A DNA stretch of 35,769 nt from Rhodanobacter thiooxydans LCS2 (GTDB lineage Bacteria > Pseudomonadota > Gammaproteobacteria > Xanthomonadales > Rhodanobacteraceae). Made by a program: the position numbers and the translations under genes. Shown here one piece after another: positions 1 through 8,647 of this stretch. The notes beneath the pieces are model-generated. The model was not told where the DNA came from. It made no database searches and saw nothing but the letters and a program-made list of their open reading frames with translations. The first letter of the stretch is position 1; the number at the start of each line of letters is the position of its first letter. The stretch is taken from positions 1-35,769 of the forward strand of contig NZ_AJXW01000110.1 in the NCBI RefSeq assembly GCF_000264375.1, read 5' to 3'.

Positions 1-710
1 CGGATCTGGTGGGTGCGGCCGGTCTCCAGCCGGCACTGCAGCAGGCTGTGCGCGCGGAAACGTTCGCGCACGCGGTAGTGGGTCACCGCGCGCTTGCCAT
101 CCTCCTCGTCGCGCACCGCCTGGCGCAGGCGGTCGCCCAGGCTGCGCCCGATCGGCGCATCCACCGTGCCGCCGGCCACCAGCGTGCCCAGCACCACCGC
201 CTCGTACTGGCGCTCCACCTCGTGGCGCGAGAGCAGGTCGACCAGCGCGGTGTAGGTCGGCAGGGTCCGCGCCACCACCATCAGGCCGGAAGTGTCCTTG
301 TCGAGCCGGTGCACGATGCCGGCGCGCGGCAGCTCGGCCAGCCGCGGGTCATGGTGCAGCAGCGCGTTGAGCAGGGTGCCGGCCGGGTTGCCGGCACCGG
401 GGTGGACGACCAGCCCGGCCGGCTTGTCCAGCACCAGCAGGTGCTCGTCCTCGTGCACGACGGCCAGCGCGATGTCCTCCGCCGCGCTGGACACCTCGTT
501 TTCCAGCTCCACCTGCAGCTGCACCCGCTCGCCGCCGCGCAGCAGCTGCCGCGGCGGCGCGGGCACGCCGTCCAGGGTCACCGCCCCGGACCTGATCCAG
601 CCGCTGAGCCGCGAGCGCGAATAATCGGGGAACATCTCGGCCAGCGCCTGGTCGAACCTGCGTCCCGCCGCGCCCAGCGGCACCACCGCTTCGTGCCGGA
701 TTGTGGTCAT
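1..710 (-). CDS. rluD: 23S rRNA pseudouridine synthase RluD (partial, C-terminal end off the left edge)
   Basis: RluD isomerises uridines to pseudouridine in helix 69 of 23S rRNA in the cytoplasm. The first 236 residues are visible. An S4-like RNA-binding segment lies at about residues 16-62, followed by the RluA/RluD catalytic core. The motif HRLDKDTSG starts at residue 134, which puts the catalytic aspartate at D137, close to the position in E. coli RluD. The conserved [11 protein letters not shown] motif lies near the window edge. The start is the ATG at 710, with GGAAG about 5 nt upstream. The gene diverges from bamD across a gap of about 70 bp, a common arrangement in gammaproteobacteria. 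The reading frame has no stop inside the window, so it continues to the left. Confidence 0.93.
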   Translation of the reverse strand, partial: MTTIRHEAVVPLGAAGRRFDQALAEMFPDYSRSRLSGWIRSGAVTLDGVPAPPRQLLRGGERVQLQVELENEVSSAAEDIALAVVHEDEHLLVLDKPAGLVVHPGAGNPAGTLLNALLHHDPRLAELPRAGIVHRLDKDTSGLMVVARTLPTYTALVDLLSRHEVERQYEAVVLGTLVAGGTVDAPIGRSLGDRLRQAVRDEEDGKRAVTHYRVRERFRAHSLLQCRLETGRTHQI

Positions 711-781
711 GCCGGCTTCCGCGGGCTGTGGCCGGTTTCGGCTATCATGCCTTTTCGCTCAAACATCCGAATTCTTTCCTT

Positions 782-1648
782 ATGCGCCCAACGATCGACT
801 CGCCCACGCTGCCGATGCCCAAATTGCCTGTACTCAAAGTGCTTGTGGTGCTCACGCTCGTCGTCTCGATGAGCGCATGTTCGATGTTCAAGTCGAAAAG
901 GGAGACTATCGACACGATGCCGCTGGTCACGCTGTACGACAACGCGCACGCCTCGCTGCAGAACGCCGACTATGCCGCCGCCACCAAGGCCTACCAGCGC
1001 CTGATCGCGCGTTTCCCTTCGGGCGAGTACAACGAGCAGGCACAACTGGAGATGGCCTACGCGCAATACAAGGACAACCAGCCTGATGATGCCTTGTCGA
1101 CCGTGAACCGCTTCATCAAGACCTACCCGGCCAACAAGCACGTCGATTATGCCTATTACCTGCGCGGGCTGATCAATTTCGACCGCACCAGCGGCGTGAT
1201 CGACCGCTACATCAACCGCGAAGGCTCGCAGGCGCGTCGCGACCAGGGCTACAACCTGCAGTCGTTCGACGATTTCTCCGAGCTGTCACGGCGCTTCCCG
1301 GACAGCGCGTACACCGCCGATGCGCGCCAGCGCATGATCTACCTGCGCAACATCCTGGCCCAGTACGAAATCAACGTGGCCGAGTTCTACCTGCGCAACA
1401 AGGCCTACGTCGCCGCCGCCGATCGCGCGCAGTACGTGATCGAACACTACCAGCAGGCGCCGCAGACCGGCGACGCGCTGGCCATCCTCACCCGCAGCTA
1501 CCTGGCGCTGGACCAGAAGACCCTGGCCGACCAGAGCCGGCAGGTGCTGGCGCTGAACTACCCGAACCACCCGTACCTGGGCGACGCCAAGTGGCCGCAC
1601 CCGCCGTCCACACTGCGCAAGATGGTGCCGTTCTCGGGGCATCACTGA
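782..1648 (+). CDS. bamD: Outer membrane protein assembly factor BamD (ComL) lipoprotein
   Basis: BamD is the essential lipoprotein of the BAM complex. It works on the periplasmic face of the outer membrane and helps insert beta-barrel proteins. The 288-aa product has a hydrophobic N-terminus ending in a lipobox-like MSAC, with the lipidated cysteine at residue 33 from this start. Tetratricopeptide-like repeats follow (ALSTVNRFIKTYPANKHVDYA, then YYLRGLINFDRTSG, a BamD-typical stretch). An in-frame ATG at 815 would place the cysteine at residue 22, a more usual signal length. Neither start has a clear Shine-Dalgarno, so the start is uncertain. A TATCAT box at 743-748 could be a -10 element, but no good -35 is seen. 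The gene converges on nadE, with a palindromic repeat between them. Confidence 0.93.
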   Translation: MRPTIDSPTLPMPKLPVLKVLVVLTLVVSMSACSMFKSKRETIDTMPLVTLYDNAHASLQNADYAAATKAYQRLIARFPSGEYNEQAQLEMAYAQYKDNQPDDALSTVNRFIKTYPANKHVDYAYYLRGLINFDRTSGVIDRYINREGSQARRDQGYNLQSFDDFSELSRRFPDSAYTADARQRMIYLRNILAQYEINVAEFYLRNKAYVAAADRAQYVIEHYQQAPQTGDALAILTRSYLALDQKTLADQSRQVLALNYPNHPYLGDAKWPHPPSTLRKMVPFSGHH

Positions 1649-1677
1649 GGCGCGTCGGCCGCATAGCGGCCTTCGCA

Positions 1678-1750
1678 GGGAATAGGGAGTCGGGAATAGG
1701 GAATCGGAAAAGGCGGCTGTCCGCGCTTTGCTCATTCCCTGTTCCCTATC
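1678..1750. repeat. GGGAATAGGGAAT-type palindromic repeat between bamD and nadE
   Basis: The left arm is built from GGGAATAGGGA and GGGAATAGGGAATCGG (about 1678-1708). The right arm is the inverse, ATTCCCTGTTCCCTATC (1734-1750), around a GC-rich spacer. The copy fills the gap between two convergent genes and supplies the TAG stop codon of nadE (1746-1748). It shares its arm sequence with the copy inside nadE at 2037-2130. Short G/A-rich repeats of this kind are frequent in Xanthomonadales genomes. The hairpin might also act as a two-way terminator, but it has no T-run. Confidence 0.8.
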
Positions 1751-3437
1751 TCCAGCCGGAGGTGATCGGGTAGCGACGTTCGCGGCCGAAGGCGCGGGTG
1801 GTCACGCGAGGGCCGGGTGCCGCCTGCCGTCGCTTGAACTCGTTGACCAGCACCAGCCGTACCACCCGGTGCACCACGTCGGCGACGAAGCCGGCGGCGA
1901 CGATCTCCGCCTGCGACTGCTCGCCCTCAATGAAGCGCGCCAGGATCGCGTCCAGCACCTCGTACGGCGGCAGCGAGTCCTGGTCGGTCTGGTTGTCGCG
2001 CAGCTCGGCCGAGGGCGGGCGGTCGATGACTTCCGGGGGAATCGGGAATCGGGAATCGGGAATCGTCGAAGAGCCGGATGCCCGCGAGGGCGCGCTTTCC
2101 CTATTCCCGATTCCCGATTCCCTATTCCCTGCTCCATTGCGCCACCGCGCCAGCCGGTACACCACCGTCTTGTAGACGTCCTTCAGCGGTGCATAGGCGC
2201 CGCACATGTCGCCGTACAGGGTAGCGTAACCCACCGCCATCTCGCTCTTGTTGCCGGTGGCCAGCAACAGGCGGCCATGCTTGTTGGACAGCGCCATCAG
2301 CATGGTGCCGCGGATGCGCGACTGCAGGTTCTCCTCGGTGGTGTCGGCGGCCTTGCCGGCGAACGCCGGGGTCAGCGCTGCGATGAACGACTGGTAGGTC
2401 GGCTCGATGTCGATCACGTGGTAATCCACGCCGAGCCGTTCCGCCTGCGCGCGCGCGCCGTCCAGCGACAGCCGCGAGGTATAGCGCGTGGGCATCATCA
2501 CGGCGGTGACCCGCTGCGCGCCCAGCGCGTCGACCGCCAGCGCCAGCGTCAGCGCGGAGTCGATGCCGCCGGACAGGCCCAGCAGCACGCCGCCGAAGCC
2601 GTTCTTGTCGATGTAGTCGCGGGTGCCGCGCACCAGCGCCGCGTACAGCGTCGCCTCCAGCGAGGCGTCGGCGGTGACCGGCCAGTCTTCCGCCGACAAG
2701 GTGCGCGAGGCCGGATCGAACTCGGCCCACAGCAGCACATCGATGAAGGCCGGCGCACGCGCGGCGATCGCGCCATCACCGTTCACCAGCAACGAGCCGC
2801 CGTCGTAGACCACCTCGTCCTGCCCGCCGACCATGTTGAGGTAGGCGATGGCGCAACCGGTTTCCCGCGCGCGCGCCTGCAGCACGGCCTCACGCCCGGC
2901 CTGTTTCGCGCCGTCCCACGGCGAGGCGTTGATCACCAGCAGCAGCTCGGCGCCCGCGGCCGCGGCCTGCGCGGCGGGCTCCGGCTGCCATACGTCCTCA
3001 CAGACCAGAAACCCCACCCGCACCCCGTCGATCACCGCGGTGGTCGACTCGTGACCGGGGCGGAAATAGCGCTTGTCGTCGAACACGCCGTAGTTCGGCA
3101 ACACCTGCTTGTGCGCGGTGCAGTCCACCAGGCCACCGCGCAGCAGGCTGGCCGCGTTGAATACCTCACCCTCGCTGTGCGGATGACCGACCAGGGCCGC
3201 GACACCGTTGGTCGCCGCCGCCAGCGCGGCCAGCTCGCTGTCGCAGGCGGCCAGGAAGCTCGGCCGCAGCAGCAGGTCTTCCGGCGGGTAACCGGACAGG
3301 GTCAGCTCGGGAAACGCCACCAGCGCGGCGCCGCCCCGGCGCGCCCGCGCGATCAGGTCGCCGGCTTTGGCGGCATTCGCCGCCACCGCGCCGACCGGAA
3401 AATCGTATTGGGCCAGTGCCAGACGCAGCCTTGCCAT
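1746..3437 (-). CDS. nadE: Glutamine-dependent NAD+ synthetase with an in-frame repeat insertion
   Basis: NadE catalyses the last step of NAD synthesis: deamido-NAD + ATP + glutamine -> NAD. The product is 563 aa. The N-terminal nitrilase/glutaminase domain (about 1-260) keeps the full triad: E44 in FPELTLSGYPPED, K110 in HKQVLPNYGVFDDKRYF and C146 in FLVCEDVW. The synthetase domain has the ATP-binding SGGIDS at 289-294 and, later, the conserved RPPSAELRDNQTDQDSLPPY segment. Residues of about 436-468 are low-complexity (GNRESGIGNRES, then DSRFPIP) and are encoded by a palindromic repeat inserted in frame, just before that conserved loop. This makes the protein somewhat longer than family members known to me at about 540 aa. 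The sucD stop is 91 bp upstream, with a hairpin between. Both catalytic sites look intact, so the enzyme is probably active. Confidence 0.95.
   Translation of the reverse strand: MARLRLALAQYDFPVGAVAANAAKAGDLIARARRGGAALVAFPELTLSGYPPEDLLLRPSFLAACDSELAALAAATNGVAALVGHPHSEGEVFNAASLLRGGLVDCTAHKQVLPNYGVFDDKRYFRPGHESTTAVIDGVRVGFLVCEDVWQPEPAAQAAAAGAELLLVINASPWDGAKQAGREAVLQARARETGCAIAYLNMVGGQDEVVYDGGSLLVNGDGAIAARAPAFIDVLLWAEFDPASRTLSAEDWPVTADASLEATLYAALVRGTRDYIDKNGFGGVLLGLSGGIDSALTLALAVDALGAQRVTAVMMPTRYTSRLSLDGARAQAERLGVDYHVIDIEPTYQSFIAALTPAFAGKAADTTEENLQSRIRGTMLMALSNKHGRLLLATGNKSEMAVGYATLYGDMCGAYAPLKDVYKTVVYRLARWRNGAGNRESGIGNRESAPSRASGSSTIPDSRFPIPPEVIDRPPSAELRDNQTDQDSLPPYEVLDAILARFIEGEQSQAEIVAAGFVADVVHRVVRLVLVNEFKRRQAAPGPRVTTRAFGRERRYPITSGWR
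2037..2130. repeat. Palindromic GGGAATCGGGAAT repeat inserted within the nadE coding sequence
   Basis: The left arm (2037-2065) is four near-tandem GGGAATC units. The right arm (2100-2130) is the inverse, made of ATTCCCGATTCCCGATTCCC and a last ATTCCC. The spacer of about 35 bp is GC-rich. The element is translated in frame as part of NadE, and no stop codon arises in that frame. It belongs to the same family as the copy at 1678-1750. Confidence 0.9.
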
Positions 3438-3458
3438 GCAGCGTGCTCCCAGAATGAC

Positions 3459-3486
3459 GAAGGCCGCGACGCGAGTCGCGGCCTTC
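3459..3486 (-). terminator. Hairpin between sucD and nadE
   Basis: A perfect 12-bp stem (GAAGGCCGCGAC) surrounds a 4-nt loop, directly after the sucD stop and upstream of the nadE start. The side downstream on the minus strand has only a weak T-rich stretch (GTCATTCT), so it may be a leaky or processing hairpin for sucCD transcripts. The plus-strand side has CATTTTA. Confidence 0.6.
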
Positions 3487-3528
3487 GCATTTTAGAGCAC
3501 TACGCGGCCCACTTACGCCGGGACCGAC

Positions 3529-4404
3529 TTACTTCTTCATCAACTTCGCCAGCGCCTTGCCCAGGTCGGCCGGCGACTTCACCGTGGTGACGCCGGCCTT
3601 CTCCAGCGCGGCGAACTTCGCCGCGGCGGTGCCCTTGCCCCCGGAGATGATCGCGCCGGCGTGGCCCATGCGCTTGCCGGCCGGGGCCGAGGCACCGGCG
3701 ATGAACGACACCACCGGCTTGGTCACGTACTCGCCGATGAACTCGGCGGCGTCTTCCTCGGCGCTGCCGCCGATCTCGCCGACCATGATGATGCCCTCGG
3801 TCTGCGGGTCGTCCTGGAACAGCTTCAGGCAGTCGATGAAGTTCAGGCCGTTGATCGGGTCGCCGCCGATGCCGATCACCGTGCTCTGGCCGAGGCCTTC
3901 GTTGGTGGTCTGGAACACCGCTTCATAGGTCAGCGTGCCGGAGCGCGAGACCACGCCGACCTTGCCCTTGCTGTGGATCTGGCCGGGCATGATGCCGATC
4001 TTGCATTCGCCGGGGGTGATGATGCCGGGGCAGTTCGGCCCGATCAGGATGGTTTCCGGATGCTGCGCCAGCACGTTCTTCACGCGCAGCATGTCCAGCA
4101 CCGGGATGCCTTCGGTGATCGCCACGATGACCTTGATGCCGGCGTCGATCGCTTCCAGGATCGAGTCGGCTGCAAACGGCGGCGGCACGAAGATCACCGA
4201 CGCGTCGGCGCCGGTTTCGAGCACCGCTTCATCGACCGAGTTGAACACCGGCAGGCCGATGTGCCGGGAACCGCCCTTGCCCGGGGTGACGCCGCCGACC
4301 ACCTGGGTGCCGTAGTCGAGGCACTGCTGTGCATGGAAGGTGCCCTGCTGGCCGGTGAAGCCCTGCACGATCACCTTGGTGTTTTTGTTGACGAGTACGC
4401 TCAT
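3529..4404 (-). CDS. sucD: Succinyl-CoA synthetase (ADP-forming) alpha subunit
   Basis: SucD and SucC together interconvert succinyl-CoA and succinate with nucleotide triphosphate formation in the TCA cycle, in the cytoplasm. The 291-aa length is standard. The N-terminal CoA-binding Rossmann fold begins [35 protein letters not shown] is the family signature. The phosphohistidine is H248 in [12 protein letters not shown], near the C-terminus. The ATG at 4404 has AAGGA about 8 nt upstream. It follows sucC in the same direction, but 110 bp lie between the cistrons, filled by an inverted repeat pair. That is unusual for two subunits made in equal amounts. Confidence 0.97.
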   Translation of the reverse strand: MSVLVNKNTKVIVQGFTGQQGTFHAQQCLDYGTQVVGGVTPGKGGSRHIGLPVFNSVDEAVLETGADASVIFVPPPFAADSILEAIDAGIKVIVAITEGIPVLDMLRVKNVLAQHPETILIGPNCPGIITPGECKIGIMPGQIHSKGKVGVVSRSGTLTYEAVFQTTNEGLGQSTVIGIGGDPINGLNFIDCLKLFQDDPQTEGIIMVGEIGGSAEEDAAEFIGEYVTKPVVSFIAGASAPAGKRMGHAGAIISGGKGTAAAKFAALEKAGVTTVKSPADLGKALAKLMKK

Positions 4405-4422
4405 GGAAATATCCTTAGCTCG

Positions 4423-4509
4423 TGTAGGAGCCCGCTTGCGGGCGATGCTCTTGCCCTGATGCACACTGAAGATCAGATCAGAAGCATCGCCCGCAAGCGG
4501 GCTCCTACA
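4423..4509. repeat. Perfect 27-bp inverted repeat pair (REPIN-like) between sucC and sucD
   Basis: The arm at 4423-4449 starts TGTAGGAGCCCGCTTGCGGG and ends CGATGCT. The arm at 4483-4509 is its exact reverse complement. The 33-nt interval could form the loop of a long mRNA hairpin. The GTAGGAGC head and GCGGGC stem resemble the REP sequences of pseudomonads and xanthomonads, and the head-to-head pair resembles a REPIN. It is the only copy of this family in the window. Confidence 0.88.
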
Positions 4510-4514
4510 GGGGG

Positions 4515-5675
4515 TTATTTGGCCGCTGCCACGGCTTTCTGCGCCGCGTCGTTGAGATCGTCCGCCGGCGTGATCGCCAGGCCGGAGTTGGCCAGCAGTT
4601 CGCGGCCCTGATCGACATTGGTGCCCTGCAGGCGCACCACCACGGGGATCTTCAAGCCCACTTCCTTGACCGCGGCGATGATGCCCTCGGCGATCAGGTC
4701 GCAGCGCACGATGCCGCCGAAGATGTTGACCAGGATGCACTTCACCTTGTCGGAGGACAGGATCAGCTTGAACGCCTCGGTCACGCGCTCCTTGGTGGCG
4801 CCGCCGCCGACGTCGAGGAAGTTGGCCGGCTCGCCGCCCGCCAGCTTGATCACGTCCATGGTGGCCATCGCCAAACCGGCGCCGTTGACCATGCAGCCGA
4901 TCGAGCCGTCCATGGTCACGTAGTTGAGGTTGTTCTGCACCGCGGCCGCCTCGGCGGCGTCTTCCTGGGTCAGGTCGCGCATGGCGACCAGCTCGGCGTG
5001 GCGGAAGTCGGCGTTGTCGTCGGAGTTGACCTTGCCGTCGAGCGCGGCCAGGTTGCCGTCCTCGAGGATCGCCAGCGGGTTCAGCTCGACCAGCGACAGG
5101 TCCTTCTCGTTGAACAGCTTGTACAGGCCCAGCATGATCTTGGTCAGCTGGTTGACCTGCTTGGCCGCCAGGTCCATGGCGAAGCCGAGGTTGCGGCACT
5201 GGTACGGCTGCAGGCCCTCGACGAAGTCCACCACCACGGTGTGGATGTCTTCAGGGGTCTCGCGGGCGACCTGCTCGATGTCCACGCCGCCGTGCTTGGA
5301 GGCGATGAAGGACACGGCCTTGGAGTCGCGGTCCACCAGCACCGACAGGTACAGCTCCTTGGCGATGTTGGTGGCGTCGGTCACCAGCACCAGGTTCACC
5401 GGCAGCGCGCGGCCGGCCGACTGGTAGGTTTCCATGCGGGTGCCGAGCATGCCCTTGGCGGCGGCGTGGACGTCGTCCAGGCTCTTGCAGAACTTGACGC
5501 CGCCGGCCTTGCCGCGGCCGCCTGCGTGGATTTGCGCCTTGACCATCCACTGCGAACCGCCAAGCGCCTTGGCGGCGTCGACGGCAGCATCGGGGGAGTT
5601 GGCGACCCTGCCCGGCGGCACGGCGATGCCGTACTGCGCGAACAGTTCTTTGGCCTGGTATTCGTGGAAATTCAT
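4515..5675 (-). CDS. sucC: Succinyl-CoA synthetase (ADP-forming) beta subunit
   Basis: SucC is the nucleotide- and succinate-binding subunit that partners SucD in the TCA cycle. The product is 386 aa, the usual length. It begins [20 protein letters not shown], the start of the ATP-grasp domain, and [12 protein letters not shown] lies at about residues 45-56. The C-terminal ligase part carries GGGATKERV and [10 protein letters not shown]. The ATG at 5675 has GAGG about 7 nt upstream. It is the first gene of sucCD and diverges from pilS across 314 bp. The chosen start is the conserved MNFHEYQ. Confidence 0.97.
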   Translation of the reverse strand: MNFHEYQAKELFAQYGIAVPPGRVANSPDAAVDAAKALGGSQWMVKAQIHAGGRGKAGGVKFCKSLDDVHAAAKGMLGTRMETYQSAGRALPVNLVLVTDATNIAKELYLSVLVDRDSKAVSFIASKHGGVDIEQVARETPEDIHTVVVDFVEGLQPYQCRNLGFAMDLAAKQVNQLTKIMLGLYKLFNEKDLSLVELNPLAILEDGNLAALDGKVNSDDNADFRHAELVAMRDLTQEDAAEAAAVQNNLNYVTMDGSIGCMVNGAGLAMATMDVIKLAGGEPANFLDVGGGATKERVTEAFKLILSSDKVKCILVNIFGGIVRCDLIAEGIIAAVKEVGLKIPVVVRLQGTNVDQGRELLANSGLAITPADDLNDAAQKAVAAAK

Positions 5676-5989
5676 TCGATACCTCGAGCGAACGGAGAAA
5701 CGAAGGCGGCCGCACGCGACACAACAGCGTGGGTCAGGAAAGTCGGACGGCGGATGGAGGCGCTGCCGATGCAGTGCGCCTGCCGGACTGAACCGGCAAA
5801 CCGCGCAATACGGCCGCCTATTTTCGCGGAAGCGGGCGCCGATGGAAAGGGCCGTCGCCCGGAGCGCCCGCGCGGGCTGGTTCCGTGCGCTTTTTGCCCC
5901 ACTCACAGCGCCGACCACCGCGTCTATACTCGCCCGACCGCGGAAATGCGCCGCCCCATCCGGTACATCCCTCCAGTACAGGCCGCACA
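5676..5989. other. Divergent intergenic region between sucC and pilS
   Basis: No gene is supported in these 314 bp. Reading frames crossing it are arginine- and proline-rich and have no ribosome binding sites. The region must hold the sucCD promoter on the minus strand, for which I could not pick a convincing -35/-10 pair, and the pilS promoter (see 5902-5930). Confidence 0.6.
5902..5930 (+). promoter_or_regulatory. Candidate sigma-70-type promoter for pilS
   Basis: CTCACA (5902-5907) and TATACT (5925-5930) are spaced by 17 bp. The -10 matches five of six consensus bases and the -35 matches four of six. A start near 5937 would leave a leader of about 50 nt before the pilS ATG. Confidence 0.4.
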
Positions 5990-7639
5990 ATGTCCAGCAC
6001 AGCACCCCTGACCGGCCAGCGCGCGGGCGCCGCGACGATCCGCCACGAGCTGACCTTCCTCAACGCGTTCCGGCTGGTGCAGGCGCTGGTCTACGCCGGG
6101 CTGGCCTTCAGCCCGCCGGGGCTGGGCTGGCCCGAGCTGGCCAAGCCCGATTTCGCCCGCGGCGTGACCATGCTGTACCTGGTCTTCGCGCTGGTCATGC
6201 TGCTGTTCAACCGGCGCAGCATGCCGTACGCACGCACGGTGGTGGCAACGACCCTGGCGGTGGACATCGCCGCCGCCGTGCTGGCGATCACCGCGATGCA
6301 CGATGCGCGCATCGGCATCGCGATGATGCTGGCGGTGAACCTCAGCGCCGGCGCGCTGATCCTGCCGCTGCGGCTGTCCAGCTTCTTCGCCGCGCTGGCC
6401 ACGCTGGGCATGCTCGGGCATACCTTCTTCGGCACCTCGGCCAGCCCCGGCGACCGCGACCTGCTGGAGGCGGCGCTGTTCGGCCTGGCCTACTTCGCCA
6501 CCACCACGCTGTGCCACGTGCTGGGCCGGCAACTGCGCGCCACCGAGGCGCTGGCCGAGCAGCGCAGCACCGACCTGGCCAACCTGGCCCAGGTCAACGA
6601 GCTGATCATCCGCCGCATGAAAACCGGCGTGCTGCTGGTGGACGACGCCAACCGCATCCACCAGATCAACGAATCGGCCTGGATGCTGCTGGGCAACCCC
6701 GGCGCCGACCAGCGCGATCTCGGCCAGCTGGCGCCGGAACTGTCGCGCCGGCTGTACCACTGGATGACTTCGGGCAAGCTGGACGAGACCGCTACCCAGC
6801 TCGCCGACGGCGTGCCGGAGGTGGTGCCGCGCTTCACCCGGCTGGCGCCGAACGATGACTCGCACGTACTGATCTTCCTCGACGACACCTCGCTGCTGTC
6901 GCGCCGCGCCGAGGAGCTCACGCTGACCTCGCTGGGCCGGTTGTCCGCCTCGATCGCGCACGAGATCAGGAACCCGCTGGCGGCGATCCGCTATTCGGCG
7001 CAGTTGCTGGCCGAATCGACCAGCATGGACAGCACCGACCAGCGCATGGTCGAGATCATCAACAACCACTGCATCCGGCTCAACGAGATCATCGAGAACA
7101 TCCTGCAACTGTCACGGCGCGAACGCTCGCGACCGGAAACGCTGGACCTGGGCCGCTGGGCGCAGGCCTTCGTCGAGGAGTACAGCCAGGGCAACGACCT
7201 CGGCGGCGATTCGCTGCGCGCGATCGCCAACAGCAGCATCCCGGTGGCAGCGGTGGCCGACCCGCAACAGCTGCAGCAGGTGGTATGGAACCTGGTGCAG
7301 AACGCCCTGCGCTACGGCCGCCTGCCCGGCGAACCGGCGCGGGTGATGGTGGTGGCCCGGCAGGGCGAGCACGGCGTACCGATCCTGGAAGTGATCGACC
7401 GCGGCCCCGGCATCGCGCCGAAGGTGGCCGCGCAGATCTTCGAGCCGTTCTACACCACCCATGAGTACGGCACCGGCCTGGGCCTGTACCTGGCCCGGCA
7501 GATGAGCGACGCCAACCAGGCCGCGCTGGAATACGTGCGCGTGGCCGGCGGCGGCAGCTGCTTCCGGCTGGTGCTGACGCCGCCGGCGCGCAGCCCGGCC
7601 GACGCCGCCGAAACCGCGCAGGCGGACGCCGCGCGCTGA
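5990..7639 (+). CDS. pilS: Sensor histidine kinase PilS (type IV pilus two-component system)
   Basis: PilS is the inner-membrane sensor that phosphorylates or dephosphorylates PilR to control type IV pilin transcription. The 549-aa product has about six hydrophobic segments in the first 190 residues, then a PAS-like part ([20 protein letters not shown]). The HisKA box [20 protein letters not shown] has its phospho-acceptor at H324. The ATPase domain has the N box ([10 protein letters not shown]), DRGPGI and [11 protein letters not shown]. The ATG at 5990 is chosen because the family-like sequence begins there; there is no strong Shine-Dalgarno. Next to sucC is the usual Xanthomonadales position. 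Its partner pilR is not next to it but 10.8 kb downstream, beyond a sugar locus. The stop lies 3 nt from the stop of the converging lacI-type gene. Confidence 0.9.
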   Translation: MSSTAPLTGQRAGAATIRHELTFLNAFRLVQALVYAGLAFSPPGLGWPELAKPDFARGVTMLYLVFALVMLLFNRRSMPYARTVVATTLAVDIAAAVLAITAMHDARIGIAMMLAVNLSAGALILPLRLSSFFAALATLGMLGHTFFGTSASPGDRDLLEAALFGLAYFATTTLCHVLGRQLRATEALAEQRSTDLANLAQVNELIIRRMKTGVLLVDDANRIHQINESAWMLLGNPGADQRDLGQLAPELSRRLYHWMTSGKLDETATQLADGVPEVVPRFTRLAPNDDSHVLIFLDDTSLLSRRAEELTLTSLGRLSASIAHEIRNPLAAIRYSAQLLAESTSMDSTDQRMVEIINNHCIRLNEIIENILQLSRRERSRPETLDLGRWAQAFVEEYSQGNDLGGDSLRAIANSSIPVAAVADPQQLQQVVWNLVQNALRYGRLPGEPARVMVVARQGEHGVPILEVIDRGPGIAPKVAAQIFEPFYTTHEYGTGLGLYLARQMSDANQAALEYVRVAGGGSCFRLVLTPPARSPADAAETAQADAAR

Positions 7640-7642
7640 AGC

Positions 7643-8647
7643 TCAGGTGGCACGCACGATCAGGCTGACCGGCAGGCTTTCCGGGCTGGCCGGCTCGCCC
7701 TCGATCAGTGCCAGCACCTTGCGCGCCAGCAACATGCCGCCCTCCTGCCAGTCCTGCCGCACCGAGCTCAGCGGCGGCAGGAAGCTGGCGCCCAGCGGCA
7801 TGTCGTCGTAGCCCACCACCGACACGTCGGCCGGCACCGAGCGCCCCAGGTCCAGCGTGGCGCGGATCGCGCCCATCGCCAGCAGATCGTTGCAGGCGAA
7901 GATCGCGTCGAAGCCGACCTTGCGCTGGTGCAGCGAGCGCACCGCGTCCATGCCCGAGTCCACGGTGAACTCGTCGCGCCGCATCAGCAGCGGTTTGATC
8001 CCGCGTACCGCCAGCGCGTCGATGAAGCCGTTCAGGCGCTCGAAGATTTCCGGATGGCTGGGGTTGCCGATGAACACCGGCCGGCCCCGGCCCAGCGCGA
8101 TGAAGTGCCGCGCCACCACCGCGCCGCCGAGGCGGTTGTCGCTGCCCACCACCACATGCGCGTCGCTGGCCGACGGCGCGCCCCACACCACCATCGGCAG
8201 GTTCAGCTTGTCGAACCGGCGCACCGCGTCCTGGTGCGCGCCCTGGCCCAGCAGGATCAGCCCGTCGGCAGCCTGCACCGCCGCCGCGCTGGCGCCCTGG
8301 CGGGTGGTCAGCAGCACGCTGTAGCCGGCCGCGGTCAGTTCCTGCGAGATGCCGCCCAGCAGCACCAGCGGGTAGGGATCGAACATGGTGCGGTCGGTGG
8401 ACGGCTTCATCTCCACGATCACCGCCACGGTATGGCTGCGGCGCAGACGCAGGTTGCGTGCGCTGATGTTGAACTTGTAGTCGCGCTCGTGCGCCAGCGC
8501 CTGGATCCGCTCGCGGGTCTGCGGATTGACCAGCGGGCTGTTGCCCAGCGCCCGCGAGACGGTGATCTTGGATACCCCGGCCAGCTTCGCCAGGTCGGCC
8601 ATGGTCAGGCCGCCCGACGCGTGCCGACGCGCGCCCTTCTTGCTCAA
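7643..8647 (-). CDS. LacI-family transcriptional regulator of the alpha-glucoside locus
   Basis: This is a sugar-responsive DNA-binding repressor. The N-terminal helix-turn-helix reads LTMADLAKLAGVSKITVSRA, followed by the LacI hinge region. A periplasmic-binding-protein-like effector domain follows (YPLVLLGGISQELTAAGYSV, FACNDLLAMGAIRATLDLG, VSVVGYDDMPLGASFLPPL). It diverges from the GH65 phosphorylase gene, with a near-perfect palindrome between (8868-8909), so it most likely regulates the locus and itself. The start is uncertain. The TTG at 8647 (334 aa) has AGGGAA about 9 nt upstream and gives a normal N-terminus. An ATG at 8746 in the same frame would add 33 residues rich in R, P and G. 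An ATG at 8602 lies just inside the helix-turn-helix segment. Confidence 0.88.
   Translation of the reverse strand: MSKKGARRHASGGLTMADLAKLAGVSKITVSRALGNSPLVNPQTRERIQALAHERDYKFNISARNLRLRRSHTVAVIVEMKPSTDRTMFDPYPLVLLGGISQELTAAGYSVLLTTRQGASAAAVQAADGLILLGQGAHQDAVRRFDKLNLPMVVWGAPSASDAHVVVGSDNRLGGAVVARHFIALGRGRPVFIGNPSHPEIFERLNGFIDALAVRGIKPLLMRRDEFTVDSGMDAVRSLHQRKVGFDAIFACNDLLAMGAIRATLDLGRSVPADVSVVGYDDMPLGASFLPPLSSVRQDWQEGGMLLARKVLALIEGEPASPESLPVSLIVRAT

Noticed and set aside
9..872. Long plus-strand open frame over the rluD region
   Set aside because: It is antisense to a clear RluD frame with catalytic motifs. Its protein is H/R/Q/A-rich and has no ribosome site, as expected for a shadow frame in high-GC DNA.
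1678..2130. CRISPR array suggested by repeated GGGAATCGGGAAT units
   Set aside because: The units are short, directly abutting and arranged as inverted arms, with no regular spacers and no cas genes.
3529..5199. SucC-SucD fusion or a 556-aa SucD
   Set aside because: The upstream part is an out-of-frame reading of sucC. SucD starts at 4404 with AAGGA, and the two genes are separated by the repeat.
4515..6005. N-terminal extension of SucC to a 496-aa protein
   Set aside because: The added part is low-complexity and the conserved protein begins MNFHEYQ at 5675, with a ribosome site.
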